Translations under genes and position numbers: made by a program
The notes under the pieces: generated by a model
Seen by the model: only the letters and a program-made list of their open reading frames with translations
Told to the model about the DNA's origin: nothing
Database searches by the model: none
Assembly: GCF_005144885.1 (NCBI RefSeq)
Contig: NZ_CP039690.1
Span: 2,927,001-2,991,000 of the forward strand
From: Phreatobacter stygius
GTDB taxonomy: Bacteria > Pseudomonadota > Alphaproteobacteria > Rhizobiales > Phreatobacteraceae
Direction of reading: 5' to 3'
DNA length: 64,000 nucleotides
In this document: one piece after another, positions 35,566-45,113 of the stretch
Position numbering within the stretch: the first letter of the stretch is position 1
Layout of the letters: every line of letters starts with the position of its first letter

Positions 35566-37902
35566 TCAGGCGGCGGCCGTCACCGGCGGCTCGAAGGCCT
35601 GGATCGGCGGCAGGTTGCCGTCGAAGCGCTCGACCTCGACGGTGGTGATCTGGCCGGTGCAGCCTTGCGCCAAGGCCGAGGTGCCGACGTCGCGGGTCAG
35701 CACATTGGGATTGCCGTGGACGCACAGGGGGTTGTCGTCCTCCGGATCGACCGGGTCGTACCAGGCGCCGGTCGGCAGCTGGATGACGCCGCGACAAATG
35801 TCCTCGGTGACGCGCACGCCGGCGAGGCAGGCGCCGCGCTCGTTGAACAGCTTGATGATGTCGCCGTCGCTGATCCCGCGTGCCGCCGCATCGGTCGGAT
35901 GCATCTGCGCGACCTCCCGGCCGCGATGCTTGGAATCGGTGCTGTGCCCGCCGAAATCGAGCTGGCTGTGCAACCGCGTCGCCGGCTGGTTGGCGACCAG
36001 GAACATCGGCGTGCCGGGGCGGGGAACCTCCACCCTGGGCAGCCAGGTGGGGTGGCCCGGGCAGTCCGGTTCGCCATAGCCCGCGATGGTCTCGGAGAAG
36101 ATCTCGATCTTGCCGCTGGGCGTCGTCAGCGGGTTGGCGTCCGGGTCGTCGCGGAACTTGCGCAAATGCCCGCCATCGTCGGGAAGCTGGGGCAGCATCA
36201 TGCTGCCGGCCGTCCAGAATTCATCGAAGCCCGGCGCCGGCAGCCCCTGTTCGGCAAGCGCCGTGCGGGTCGGCTCGTAGAGATATTCCAGCCACTGGCG
36301 CACCGTGCGGCCTTCGGTGAAGGCCTCGGTCGCGCCGAGGCGTTCGGCAAGGCCGGAAAAGATCGCGTAGTCGTCACGCGCTTCGCCATAGGGCTCGACC
36401 ACCGGATGCATGGCGACCATCAGCGGGTCGTTGGAGCTGCAGCCGATATCCTCGCGCTCCAGCGTCATGGTGCAGGGCAGGACGATGTCGGCATGGCGCG
36501 CCGTCGCGGTCCAGGCGAGTTCATGCACCACCAGCGTGTCGAGTTTGCCGAAAGCCTTGCGCAGCCGGTTCAGGTCCTGATGGTGGTGGAACGGATTGCC
36601 GCCGGCCCAATAGACCAGGCGGATGTCTGGATAGGTCTTGGTCTGGCCGTTGTAGCGATACTGCGTGCCGGGGTTCAGCAACATGTCGGCGATGCGGGCG
36701 ACCGGGATGAACTCGGCAACCCCGTTGCGGGCCTGCGACAAGGTCGGCCCGGGCACCGCATTGTAGCGCCGGCCGTAATAGCCGATGGCGCCGAGCGCAT
36801 AGGCGTAGCCGCCGCCGGGCAGGCCGATCTGCCCGAGCGCCGCGGCCAGCACCGCGCCCATCCAGACCGGCTGCTCGCCGTGCTCGGCGCGCTGCAGCGA
36901 ATGGGACACCACGATCACCGCGCGACGGCCATGCAGGCGATGGGCGAGCGAGCGGATCGTCTCGGCCGGAACGCCGGTGAGGCCTGCGGCCCAGCCGGCA
37001 TCCTTGGGCTGGCCGTCGGTCGCGCCGAGGAGGTAGCGCTCGAAGACCGGCCACCCCACCGTATAACGATCGAGAAAGTCGCGATCGTGCCGGCCCTCGA
37101 CGGCCAGCGTGTGGACCAGCGCCAGCATCAATGCAGTGTCGGTGCCGGGAATGGCGCCGAGCCACTCGGCCCGGGCCGCCACGGGCAGGTCGCTGCGCAG
37201 CGGGCTGACCAGCACGAATTCGCAGCCGCGCGCGCTGGCGCGCTCCATGGCGCCGCGCTCGACATGTTCGCTGATGCTGCCGCCGGCGACCATGCTGTTT
37301 TTCAGCGCCATGCCGCCAAAGGCCAGCACGATGTCGCTGTGTTCGGCGATCTGTTCCCAGGAGACGTTGCGCTTGGTGATCTCCTCGTAGCCGCCGAGGA
37401 TCTGCGGCAAGAGCACCGACGAGGCGCCGGAACTGTAGCTGTTGACCGAGCGGACATAACCGCCGAGCGCGGTGTTGAGGAAGCGGTGGATCTGGCTCTG
37501 GGCGTGGTGGAAGCGCCCGGCGCTGGCCCAGCCATAGGAGCCGCCGAACACCGCGCCCGGCCCATGCTTGTCGCGCACACGGGCGAGCTCCGACCCGAGC
37601 AGGTCCATGACCGCGTCCCAGGACATCGGCACGAATTCGTCGCGGCCGCGCCGGTCGTCCGGGCCGGGGCCGCGCTCGAGCCAGCCCTTGCGGACCATTG
37701 GCTGGGCGATGCGGGCCCGGTGCCGGAGTGCGGCCGGGAAATTGTCGATGATGCCATTGGGATCGGGATCGCCGGGATGCGGCCGGACATCGAGCTTGCC
37801 GTCCCGCCAGCGCGCCGAGAACACGCCCCAATGCGAGGTGTGGGGCTTGAAGCCGGCATCATCCCCAGGGGTGGCGTCGCGCAGGTCGATTCCGTCGGTC
37901 AT
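35566..37902 (-). CDS. Molybdopterin oxidoreductase of the BisC/TorA (biotin sulfoxide/TMAO reductase) type
   Basis: A 778-residue DMSO-reductase-family molybdoenzyme. Segments include TSHWGVFSARWRDGKL at the N-terminus, GGSYGWASAGRFHHAQSQIHRFLN near residue 120, and NSYSSGASSVLLP near 155, whose Ser fits the Mo-ligand Ser of this group. The N-terminus has no Cys cluster and no Tat signal, which argues for a cytoplasmic BisC-like enzyme rather than periplasmic TorA. It would reduce S-oxides or N-oxides such as biotin or methionine sulfoxide. It is convergent with the oxidase genes and stands alone. Confidence 0.9.
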   Translation of the reverse strand: MTDGIDLRDATPGDDAGFKPHTSHWGVFSARWRDGKLDVRPHPGDPDPNGIIDNFPAALRHRARIAQPMVRKGWLERGPGPDDRRGRDEFVPMSWDAVMDLLGSELARVRDKHGPGAVFGGSYGWASAGRFHHAQSQIHRFLNTALGGYVRSVNSYSSGASSVLLPQILGGYEEITKRNVSWEQIAEHSDIVLAFGGMALKNSMVAGGSISEHVERGAMERASARGCEFVLVSPLRSDLPVAARAEWLGAIPGTDTALMLALVHTLAVEGRHDRDFLDRYTVGWPVFERYLLGATDGQPKDAGWAAGLTGVPAETIRSLAHRLHGRRAVIVVSHSLQRAEHGEQPVWMGAVLAAALGQIGLPGGGYAYALGAIGYYGRRYNAVPGPTLSQARNGVAEFIPVARIADMLLNPGTQYRYNGQTKTYPDIRLVYWAGGNPFHHHQDLNRLRKAFGKLDTLVVHELAWTATARHADIVLPCTMTLEREDIGCSSNDPLMVAMHPVVEPYGEARDDYAIFSGLAERLGATEAFTEGRTVRQWLEYLYEPTRTALAEQGLPAPGFDEFWTAGSMMLPQLPDDGGHLRKFRDDPDANPLTTPSGKIEIFSETIAGYGEPDCPGHPTWLPRVEVPRPGTPMFLVANQPATRLHSQLDFGGHSTDSKHRGREVAQMHPTDAAARGISDGDIIKLFNERGACLAGVRVTEDICRGVIQLPTGAWYDPVDPEDDNPLCVHGNPNVLTRDVGTSALAQGCTGQITTVEVERFDGNLPPIQAFEPPVTAAA

Positions 37903-38245
37903 GAAATGCTCCGGATCAAAACGGCTGTGAGCACGAGTTTCTGGTCGGCGGCGGCGACCGCCTCAGGCTGCGTTCTGCTGGCCATTGTGCAGATTGCGCA
38001 GCGCTTGGCCACGCTGCCGGCACGGCAGCAGGGTCGCGCCTGTGGCGGATCTCAGCCCGCGACCATCGAGCCTCCTGTCGCCGAAGAGCTCGGCTTGCCG
38101 GTGCGCCGACCGGCGAGCGCCCGCGGCGGTGAGACGGTCGACTTTATCGGGTTCACGCGATGCAGCTTACAATTTGTTATCGTCTGCCCGTGATCCTGAC
38201 CTGACCTGACCTGACCTGACCTGGCAGGGCGTCCGGCGGATCGGC
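37903..38245. other. Intergenic region of 343 bp upstream of the molybdoenzyme gene
   Basis: It holds the promoter of the minus-strand molybdoenzyme gene and a CTGAC microsatellite (38196-38220). Open frames crossing it have no recognisable product, and I call no gene. Confidence 0.6.
38196..38220. repeat. CTGAC pentanucleotide repeat, five copies
   Basis: Five exact head-to-tail copies of CTGAC, followed by a partial CTGG. It lies 26 bp before a possible small membrane-protein gene and about 300 bp upstream of the molybdoenzyme start. Confidence 0.95.
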
Positions 38246-38557
38246 ATGTTTGGTTTCTCGAGGTTCGAACTCGCGTTCAAGCTGTGGTGGCTTGCCCTCA
38301 TGGGCCTTTCCATGGAAGGGCTTCGCTGGTTCGATGGCCTCAACGACCTTACGGCCTTCCTCGCGCTGTCTCTGTCATTCTCGATTGCTGTTTGGATTGC
38401 CTGTCGCGCAAGTTCGTCCAAGCCCCGACACGGGTCATCGGTCGAATCACGGCAATCCTACCGAGAGCGTTTCGGGCCGGGTCGGATCGAACGCGGTTAT
38501 GCGGCGTTGCCAAGTTTCGTTGGCCGTCTGAGGGGGCGCCGGCGGCAACACCGCTAG
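38246..38557 (+). CDS. Possible small membrane protein
   Basis: A 103-codon frame. The first half is hydrophobic and Trp-rich (FKLWWLALMGLSMEGLRWF, then LTAFLALSLSFSIAVWIA) and could form two helices. The second half is Arg/Ser-rich and without recognisable features. Third-position GC is lower than in neighbouring genes, and there is no good ribosome site. It ends across the livF stop codon. I rate it as doubtful; the region may be non-coding. Confidence 0.3.
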   Translation: MFGFSRFELAFKLWWLALMGLSMEGLRWFDGLNDLTAFLALSLSFSIAVWIACRASSSKPRHGSSVESRQSYRERFGPGRIERGYAALPSFVGRLRGRRRQHR

Positions 38558-39267
38558 TGCCCGAGACCCAGATAGCTCTCGGCGATGCGCGGATCGCGGG
38601 CGAGTTCGACCGACGGCCCTTCCAGGCTGATCCGGCCGAGCTCCATGACATAGGCCCGGTCGGCGGCGTTGAGCGCCGCCCGGGCATTCTGTTCGACCAG
38701 CAGGATCGCCACGCCGGTCGCGCGCAGGTCGGCGATGATGGCGAAGATATCGGCGACGATCTTCGGCGCCAGCCCGAGGCTCGGCTCGTCGAGCATCAGG
38801 AGGCGCGGCCGGCTCATCAGCGCCCGGCCCATGGCGAGCATCTGCCGCTCGCCGCCGGACAGCGTGCCGGCGAGCTGGCTGCGCCTTTCCTTCAGCCGGG
38901 GGAAGCGATCGAACACCTGAACCAGCGTCTCCGCCGCGGCCTTCCGGTCGACGCGGAAGCCGCCGAGCACCAGATTGTCTTCCACCGTCATGGTGCCGAA
39001 CAGTTCGCGTTTCTCGGCGACCAGGCAGAGCCCGAGGCCGACGCGGTCTTCGGCCTCGACCGCCGCCATGTCGCGGCCGTCGAAGCGGATACGCCCGTGC
39101 GACGGCAGGAGGCCGAGTGCCGCATTGAGCAGGGTGCTTTTGCCCGCGCCATTGGCGCCGATGACGGTGACGATCTCGCCGGCCATGACCTTGAGCGAGA
39201 CGCCGGTCACCGCCTCGACATGGCCATAGGCGACCGACAGTTGGTCGATGATCAGGAGTTCGCTCAT
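38554..39267 (-). CDS. livF: Branched-chain-type ABC transporter ATP-binding protein LivF
   Basis: A 237-residue ATPase of the LivF class. Walker A GANGAGKST (near residue 38), signature LSGGERQMLAMGRAL (near 135), Walker B LLMLDEPSLGLAP, and H-loop LLVEQNA. It overlaps the upstream fused permease-ATPase gene by 4 bp. With that gene and livH it makes the membrane part of a HAAT-type importer with no solute-binding protein beside it; the one at 22381 is the likely partner. Confidence 0.95.
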   Translation of the reverse strand: MSELLIIDQLSVAYGHVEAVTGVSLKVMAGEIVTVIGANGAGKSTLLNAALGLLPSHGRIRFDGRDMAAVEAEDRVGLGLCLVAEKRELFGTMTVEDNLVLGGFRVDRKAAAETLVQVFDRFPRLKERRSQLAGTLSGGERQMLAMGRALMSRPRLLMLDEPSLGLAPKIVADIFAIIADLRATGVAILLVEQNARAALNAADRAYVMELGRISLEGPSVELARDPRIAESYLGLGH

Positions 39268-41024
39268 TCAGGCGCCCCGAGATAGGCGGCGAGCACCGCC
39301 GGGTTTTGCTTGATCGCCGCTGGTGGTCCCTCGGCGATCTTGGTGCCGAAATCGAGCACGACGATATGATCGGTGAGGTTCATCACGAAACCCATGTCGT
39401 GTTCGACCAGCAGCACCGAGACGCCCTGGCTGCGCAGGTGCCGGAGCAGTTCCGACAGCGCCGCCTTTTCCAGGTGACGCAGGCCCGCCGCCGGTTCGTC
39501 GAGCAAGAGCAGGTCCGGATCGAGACAGAGCGCGCGGGCGATCTCGACGATGCGCTGCTGGCCGAGCGCCAGCGAGCCGGCCGGCTTGTGCATATGGTCG
39601 GCCAGCCCCACCCGGGCGATCTGGCGGGCCGCTTCGCCGATCAGGCGCGTCTCCTCGGCACGGTCGAGCCTGAAAAGGCCACGCATGACGCCGGCCTGGC
39701 CGCGCAGGTGCGCGCCGAGCGCGACATTGTCCAGTACCGACATCTCGGGCAGCAGTTTCACATGCTGGAAGCTGCGGGCAATGCCGAGCCCGGCAATGGC
39801 CTGCGGGCGCTCGCCGCCGATCGGCCGGCCGGCGAAGACGACGTCGCCGGCGGTGATCGGCAGCACGCCGGTGATCAGGTTGAAGGTCGTGCTCTTGCCC
39901 GCGCCATTGGGGCCGATCAGCGCGACGATCTCGCCACGTTTGACCTGGAACGAGACGTCGTTGACCGCCACCAGCCCGCCGAAGGTCTTGCGCGCCGCCG
40001 TGACCGCCAGCAGCGGTTCGGCCTTGGCCTTCTGGCGGCCCGGCAAGGGTGCCGCGTCCCGGTCCACCGGGGCTGGCGCACCTTTCGGAAACAGCGCCAC
40101 GATGCGTGGCCACAGGCCGTCGCGCGCGCCTTGCAGGATGGCGACCAGCAGCACGCCGAACACGATGGTCTCATATTGCGCGGCCGTGCCGAACAGCGCC
40201 GGCACGATGCGCTGCAGCGCATCCTTCAGCAGGATGACCAGGGAGGCGCCGACCACCGCGCCCCAGATCTGGCCGGCGCCGCCGACCACCGCCATGAACA
40301 GATATTCGATACCGGCATTGATGCCGAACGGGGTCGGGTTCACCGCCCGCTGGACATGGGCGTAGAGCCAACCGGAGAGGCCGGCGAGCAGCGCCGCATA
40401 AACGAAGACGATGAGCTTGACCCGCGCCGGCTCGATGCCGAAGGCTTCGGCTGCGACCCGGCCGCCGCGCAGCGCCCGGATCGCCCGGCCGGCGCGTGAA
40501 TCCAGGAGATTGGTGGTGAGGATCGCCGCCAGCACGACGAACCCCCAGATGACGTAATAGACCGCCTGCGGCTCGATCAGCGACCAGCCGAACAGCGACA
40601 GCGGCGGCACGCCGGAGATGCCGTCATGGCGGCCGAGCAGCTCGATCTTGCCGAACAGGTAATAGAGCGAAATGCCCCAGGCGATGGTGCCGAGCGGCAG
40701 GAAATGGCCGGAGAGCCGGACCGTGACGAGGCCGAGCACGACGGCGGCCAGTCCGGTGACGGCCAGCGCCACCGGCAGCGCCGCCCAGGGGTTGAAGCCG
40801 AATTTGGTGGTCAGCACGGCCGACGTATAGGCGCCGAAACCGCAGAACGCCGCCTGGCCGAACGAGGTCAGGCCGCCGACGCCGGTGAGCAGCACCAGGC
40901 CCATGGCGACCAGGGCGGCCAGGCCGATATTGTCGAGCAGCGTGATCCAGAACACCGAAAGGCCCGGAAGCAGCGGAATGACGGCAATGAGCGCGACAAA
41001 GAGAAGCAAGCCGAGACGTTGCAT
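39264..41024 (-). CDS. Fused LivM permease-LivG ATP-binding protein
   Basis: A 586-residue two-domain protein. Residues about 1-310 are a LivM-type permease with many helices (LDNIGLAALVAMGLVLLTGVGG, FGQAAFCGFGAYTSA, GIEYLFMAVVGGAGQIWGAVVGA). After a linker near 330, residues about 340-586 are a LivG ATPase with Walker A GPNGAGKST, a relaxed signature LALGQQRIVEIARAL, Walker B LLLDEPAAGL and H-loop LLVEHDMG. In many bacteria these are two genes. The reading frame is continuous, so the fusion is real here. Confidence 0.93.
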   Translation of the reverse strand: MQRLGLLLFVALIAVIPLLPGLSVFWITLLDNIGLAALVAMGLVLLTGVGGLTSFGQAAFCGFGAYTSAVLTTKFGFNPWAALPVALAVTGLAAVVLGLVTVRLSGHFLPLGTIAWGISLYYLFGKIELLGRHDGISGVPPLSLFGWSLIEPQAVYYVIWGFVVLAAILTTNLLDSRAGRAIRALRGGRVAAEAFGIEPARVKLIVFVYAALLAGLSGWLYAHVQRAVNPTPFGINAGIEYLFMAVVGGAGQIWGAVVGASLVILLKDALQRIVPALFGTAAQYETIVFGVLLVAILQGARDGLWPRIVALFPKGAPAPVDRDAAPLPGRQKAKAEPLLAVTAARKTFGGLVAVNDVSFQVKRGEIVALIGPNGAGKSTTFNLITGVLPITAGDVVFAGRPIGGERPQAIAGLGIARSFQHVKLLPEMSVLDNVALGAHLRGQAGVMRGLFRLDRAEETRLIGEAARQIARVGLADHMHKPAGSLALGQQRIVEIARALCLDPDLLLLDEPAAGLRHLEKAALSELLRHLRSQGVSVLLVEHDMGFVMNLTDHIVVLDFGTKIAEGPPAAIKQNPAVLAAYLGAPE

Positions 41025-41027
41025 GGC

Positions 41028-42065
41028 CTAGTCCTCCTCGTCGGCATGGGGATTGGTGAACGAGCGCCAGATCAGCACCGGCAGGATCAGCGTGAAGACG
41101 ATGACCTCCTTCATGTCGCTGGCGAGGAACGAGGCGAGCGCCTCGACCACACCAACCACGATGGCCGCGGCTGCGGTCACGGGATAGCTGACCAGGCCGC
41201 CGATGATGGCGGCGACGAAGCCCTTCAGGCCGATCAGGAACCCGGTGTCGTAATAGAGCGTGGTCATCGGCACGATGAGAATGCCGGAGACCGCGCCGAT
41301 GACCGCGGCGAGCGTGAAGGCGATCCGTCCGGACAGGCCGAGGCGGATGCCGACGAGGCGCGCGCCGATGCGGTTGATGGCGGTGGCGCGCAGCGCCTTG
41401 CCGGTCAGCGTCCGGCCGAAGAACAGGTAGAGCGCGACGATCAGCAGGCTGGTGATGGCATAGATGCCGAGGCTCTGGCCGGTTGCCACGATCGGCCCGA
41501 GCGGCACCACGGCGCTGGAGATCGGCGGGGCGCGCAGGCCCTCGGCGCCAAAGAAGACCAGGCCCAGGCCGGTCATGGCGAGATGCACGCCGACCGCGGT
41601 GATCAGCAGCACCAGCACGGAGGAATCGGCGATCGGCGCAAAGGCGACACGGTAGAGATAAGGCCCGATCGGTGCGATGATGGCGATGGTCAGGATAAGA
41701 TTGACCGCGGTGCCGGCCTGGCTTGCCACCGCGATGGTGGTCAGGCCGAGAATGGCGAGCGGCAGGATCAGCTTGGACAGGGCTTCGCGGCCGGTGCCGA
41801 TCAGGTCCAGCGCCTTGCGCCGCGCGACCATTTCAACGAGGAAGGCGGCAATGCCGAAGACCACCACCATGAAGGCGGTGCCCGGCACTTTGCCGGCTTC
41901 GAGCAGCGCGAAGGTCATGCCGCCATAAGCGACGAACTCGCCCTGCGGCACGAAGATGACCCGGGTCACCGCGAAGACCAGCACCAGGGCGAGGCCCAGC
42001 AGCGCATAGATCGCGCCATTGGTGATGCCGTCCTGCAGCAGGAAAAGCAGAATGGTCGTGTCCAT
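41028..42065 (-). CDS. livH: Branched-chain-type ABC transporter permease LivH
   Basis: A 345-residue polytopic permease. [45 protein letters not shown] is the usual LivH start region, and [17 protein letters not shown] is the cytoplasmic ATPase-contact loop. The ATG at 42065 is chosen over an upstream frame because it gives the family start. It is the first gene of the livH-livMG-livF operon, divergent from the MarR gene. Confidence 0.93.
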   Translation of the reverse strand: MDTTILLFLLQDGITNGAIYALLGLALVLVFAVTRVIFVPQGEFVAYGGMTFALLEAGKVPGTAFMVVVFGIAAFLVEMVARRKALDLIGTGREALSKLILPLAILGLTTIAVASQAGTAVNLILTIAIIAPIGPYLYRVAFAPIADSSVLVLLITAVGVHLAMTGLGLVFFGAEGLRAPPISSAVVPLGPIVATGQSLGIYAITSLLIVALYLFFGRTLTGKALRATAINRIGARLVGIRLGLSGRIAFTLAAVIGAVSGILIVPMTTLYYDTGFLIGLKGFVAAIIGGLVSYPVTAAAAIVVGVVEALASFLASDMKEVIVFTLILPVLIWRSFTNPHADEED

Positions 42066-42173
42066 GGTCACGACACCCCCGCGACATGTGTTATGCCGCC
42101 GGGCGAGCCTCCGGATCGTCGCCCGGAGCTGGCGCATCGATGATGCGTCGGCATGCTGTCCTCCCTGGTGGCT

Positions 42174-42209
42174 TTCTTATAAATTGGGTATAGTATATAA
42201 TCATTCTTG
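42174..42209. promoter_or_regulatory. AT-rich divergent promoter/operator between livH and the MarR gene
   Basis: The stretch CTTATAAATTGGGTATAG followed by TATATAATCATTCTTG is strikingly AT-rich. It contains TATAAT (42196-42201) for the MarR side and TTATAAG-like sequence for the livH side. On the reverse strand it reads ATGATTATATA, close to ATGATTTATA in front of the crotonase gene. It is the expected place for MarR to control both directions. Confidence 0.5.
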
Positions 42210-42229
42210 TTGCTAACACAATCGGTCAG

Positions 42230-42754
42230 ATGAGCCCGAAAGCCGAGATGCCTGGACGATCGAAAGCCACGACAAAGCTGCGGCGCGCCCAGGCGGAGCC
42301 GGCCGCGCCGGACGACGTGGACGAGGCCCCGCCGGCCGCGCTCGACATGGGGCCGCTGTCCGGCCTGGTCGGTTATGTCTTGCGCCGGGCGCAGCTTTCG
42401 GTGTTCGACGATTTCATCAAATGTTTCGCGCCGCTGGGTCTGCGGCCGGCGCAATTCAGCGCGCTGGTGCTGATCGATGCCAATCCTGGCCGCAGCCAGC
42501 GCGAGATCGCCGCGGCGCTTGGCATCCAGCGGCCGAACTTCGTCGCCATGATGGATCAGTTCGAGCGGCGTGGGCTCGCCCGCCGCCTGCGCTCCGACAC
42601 CGACCGGCGCACCCATGCGCTGGTGCTGACCGATGACGGCAAGCGGCTGCTCGGCGAGGCCGAGACGGTGGTGGCGGTTCACGAGGCACGGGTCACCGCC
42701 CGATTGGGCGCGAAAGGCCGCGACGCGCTGCTGAATCTGCTCGCCCGTCTCTGA
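42230..42754 (+). CDS. MarR-family transcriptional regulator (CouR/FerR-like, likely)
   Basis: A 174-residue MarR regulator with an N-terminal charged lead of about 40 residues. The winged HTH reads LRPAQFSALVLIDANPGRSQREIAAALGIQRPNFVAMMDQFERRGLARRLRSDTDRRTHALVLTDDGKRLL. MarR proteins near hydroxycinnamate genes (for example CouR of Rhodopseudomonas) sense the CoA thioester and derepress. The divergent liv-type transporter and the fcs operon in this window make that role likely. Confidence 0.9.
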   Translation: MSPKAEMPGRSKATTKLRRAQAEPAAPDDVDEAPPAALDMGPLSGLVGYVLRRAQLSVFDDFIKCFAPLGLRPAQFSALVLIDANPGRSQREIAAALGIQRPNFVAMMDQFERRGLARRLRSDTDRRTHALVLTDDGKRLLGEAETVVAVHEARVTARLGAKGRDALLNLLARL

Positions 42755-42874
42755 CCGGTCAGCCCTGCGACCGTTGACCCCTGCGTTCCGGACGCTTAAC
42801 TCAGGCGCGACAGTCCATTTCCGCGCGGCGGCGCCGGTTTCGCCCGCGGCCGATCCATTCCAGACGACACGTTC

Positions 42875-43393
42875 ATGGCCATTCGCGACATCATCTCCCT
42901 GCCCGACCCACGCCTCAGGCTCGTCAGCGAGCCGGTCGAGCGCATCGACGCCGAGATCAAGAAGCTCGCGGCCGACATGCTCGACACCATGTACGAAGCG
43001 CCGGGCATCGGCCTGGCGGCCATCCAGGTCGCCGTGCCGAAGCGCATCTTCACCATCGACCTTGCCCGCAAGGACGAGGAGAAGAAGCCGATCGTGCTGA
43101 TCAACCCGGAGATCACCTTCACCTCCGAGGACATGGCCGTCTATGAGGAGGGCTGTCTCTCCATCCCCGAATATTACGAGGAGGTGGAGCGGCCGGCGCG
43201 CTGCGGCGTGCGTTATCTCGATCTCGAGGGCCGCAGCATCGAGATGATGTGCGAAGGCTTGCTGGCGACCTGCATCCAGCACGAATTCGACCATCTGAAC
43301 GGCGTCTTGTTCATCGACTACCTGTCGCGCCTGAAGCGCGAGCGGGTGATCAAGAAGTTCACCAAGGCGGCCAAGCGCGAGGCCACCGGGTGA
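42875..43393 (+). CDS. def: Peptide deformylase
   Basis: A 172-residue deformylase. All three motifs are present: GIGLAAIQV near residue 45, EEGCLSIPE near 92 (metal-binding Cys), and HEFDHLNG near 135 (two metal His and the catalytic Glu). It removes the N-formyl group from new proteins. Its TGA overlaps the GTG start of fmt, forming the widespread def-fmt operon. Confidence 0.98.
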   Translation: MAIRDIISLPDPRLRLVSEPVERIDAEIKKLAADMLDTMYEAPGIGLAAIQVAVPKRIFTIDLARKDEEKKPIVLINPEITFTSEDMAVYEEGCLSIPEYYEEVERPARCGVRYLDLEGRSIEMMCEGLLATCIQHEFDHLNGVLFIDYLSRLKRERVIKKFTKAAKREATG

Positions 43394-44322
43394 GCCTGCG
43401 TGTGGTTTTCATGGGCACGCCCGATTTCGCGGTGCCGACAGTCTCCGAGATCATCGGCCAGGGCCATGACGTGGTCGCCGTCTATACGCGCGCGCCGAAA
43501 CCGGCCGGCCGCGGCATGGAAGCGACCAGGACGCCGGTGCACGGCCTCGCCGATCGTTTCGGCATTCCGGTGTTCACGCCCAGGACCCTCAGGGATCCGG
43601 CCGCCCAGGCGGATTTTTCGAGCCTCGGCGCCGATGTCGCCGTGGTCGTCGCTTATGGCCTGATCCTGCCGCTCGCCGTGCTGGAGGCGCCGGCGCTCGG
43701 CTGCCTCAACCTGCACGGCTCGCTGCTGCCGCGCTGGCGCGGCGCGGCCCCGATCCAGCGGGCGATCATGGCCGGCGACACCGAGACCGGCGTCATGGTG
43801 ATGAAAATGGACGAGGGGCTCGATACCGGCCCGGTCGCCATGGTCGAAAAGATCGCCATTGCGCCCGACATGACCGCCCAGGACCTGCACGACCGGATGA
43901 GCGGGCTCGGCGCCGACCTGATGGTCCGGGCGCTCGCGGCGCTTGACCGCGGTTCGCTCAATTTCGTGGCGCAGGCGACAGATGGCGTCACTTATGCCGC
44001 CAAGATCGACAAGGCCGAGGCACGGATCGACTGGTCGAGCCCGTCGGACGAGGTCCACAACAAGGTGCGCGGCCTGTCGCCTTTCCCGGGCGCCTGGTTC
44101 GAGGCCGATCTCGGCAAGGGCCGCGAACGGGTCAAGGTGCTGCGCTCGGCCCGCGCCGAAGGCTCCGGCGCACCCGGCGAGGTCATCGACGATCAGCTGG
44201 CCATTGCCTGCGGAACCGGCGCCATCCGCCTCCTCGAGGTCCAGCGCGCCGGCGCCAAGGCGATGCGGGCCGGCGATTTCCTGCGTGGCGCCAGGCTCGA
44301 CGCCGGCATCCGGCTCGGCTGA
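43390..44322 (+). CDS. fmt: Methionyl-tRNA formyltransferase
   Basis: A 310-residue enzyme that formylates initiator Met-tRNA using 10-formyl-THF. The N-terminal motif [14 protein letters not shown], the folate-site segment [21 protein letters not shown] near residue 108, and the DEGLDTGP region are all present. The C-terminal OB-like domain follows from about residue 205. GTG at 43390 gives the standard start and overlaps def by 4 bp. Confidence 0.98.
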   Translation: MSLRVVFMGTPDFAVPTVSEIIGQGHDVVAVYTRAPKPAGRGMEATRTPVHGLADRFGIPVFTPRTLRDPAAQADFSSLGADVAVVVAYGLILPLAVLEAPALGCLNLHGSLLPRWRGAAPIQRAIMAGDTETGVMVMKMDEGLDTGPVAMVEKIAIAPDMTAQDLHDRMSGLGADLMVRALAALDRGSLNFVAQATDGVTYAAKIDKAEARIDWSSPSDEVHNKVRGLSPFPGAWFEADLGKGRERVKVLRSARAEGSGAPGEVIDDQLAIACGTGAIRLLEVQRAGAKAMRAGDFLRGARLDAGIRLG

Positions 44323-45113
44323 TGTCTCGCTACCGGCTGACCATCGAATATGACGGCGGGCCCTATATCGGCTGGCAGATGCAGGGCGCGAGCTTCGGCC
44401 GTTCGATCCAAGGCGCGCTGGTCCAGGCGATCGCCGCCTTCTGCGGCGAGGAGGTCAAGGTCTATGGCGCCGGCCGCACCGATACCGGCGTCCATGCGCT
44501 CGGCCAGGTGGCCCATATCGATCTCGCCCGCGACTGGCCGAACCGCGTCGTGCGCGACGCCATCAACCGCCATCTGAAGGAAGATGCCATTGCGGTGATC
44601 GCGGCCGACAAGATGCCGGACGATTTCGACGCGCGATTTTCGGCGATCCGGCGGCATTATCTCTACCGCATCATCGATCGCCGGCCGCCGCTGACGCTCG
44701 ATGCCAGGCGCGCTTGGTGGTCGCCGCGGCGGCTCGACGTCGAGGCCATGCGGGCCGCCGCCGCGCGATTGATCGGCCGGCACGACTTCACCACCTTCCG
44801 GGCCACCGAATGCCAGGCCAAGTCGCCGGTGAAAAATCTCGACGTCTTCGACATCGTGCGTGACGCCGACGGCATTGCCTGCAGCCTGTCGGCGCGCTCC
44901 TTCCTGCACAACCAGGTGCGCTCCATGGTCGGCACGGTGAAACTGGTCGGCGAGGGGCTCTGGACCCCCGAGGATGTCACCGAGGCGCTGGAAGCACGCG
45001 ACCGCAAGGCCTGCGGCACGGTCGGACCCTCGCATGCGCTCTACCTGACCCGGGTCGACTATCCCGAGAAGTGGCTGCCGCTGCCGGATACAGGTGATCA
45101 GACCGCGAAATAG
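44322..45113 (+). CDS. truA: tRNA pseudouridine(38-40) synthase TruA
   Basis: A 263-residue TruA. The catalytic Asp lies in [17 protein letters not shown] near residue 55. The start [17 protein letters not shown] and the late [12 protein letters not shown] are typical. It modifies U38-U40 in the anticodon arm of many tRNAs. Its ATG overlaps the fmt stop (TGATG). Its end overlaps the convergent dapE by 16 bp. Confidence 0.97.
   Translation: MSRYRLTIEYDGGPYIGWQMQGASFGRSIQGALVQAIAAFCGEEVKVYGAGRTDTGVHALGQVAHIDLARDWPNRVVRDAINRHLKEDAIAVIAADKMPDDFDARFSAIRRHYLYRIIDRRPPLTLDARRAWWSPRRLDVEAMRAAAARLIGRHDFTTFRATECQAKSPVKNLDVFDIVRDADGIACSLSARSFLHNQVRSMVGTVKLVGEGLWTPEDVTEALEARDRKACGTVGPSHALYLTRVDYPEKWLPLPDTGDQTAK

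Noticed and set aside
35665-38193. 842-codon plus-strand open frame
   Set aside because: It is antisense to the molybdoenzyme gene, whose domain motifs are clear on the minus strand.
38261-38270. AGGTTCGAAC resembling a tRNA T-loop
   Set aside because: No acceptor, D or anticodon stems could be built around it.
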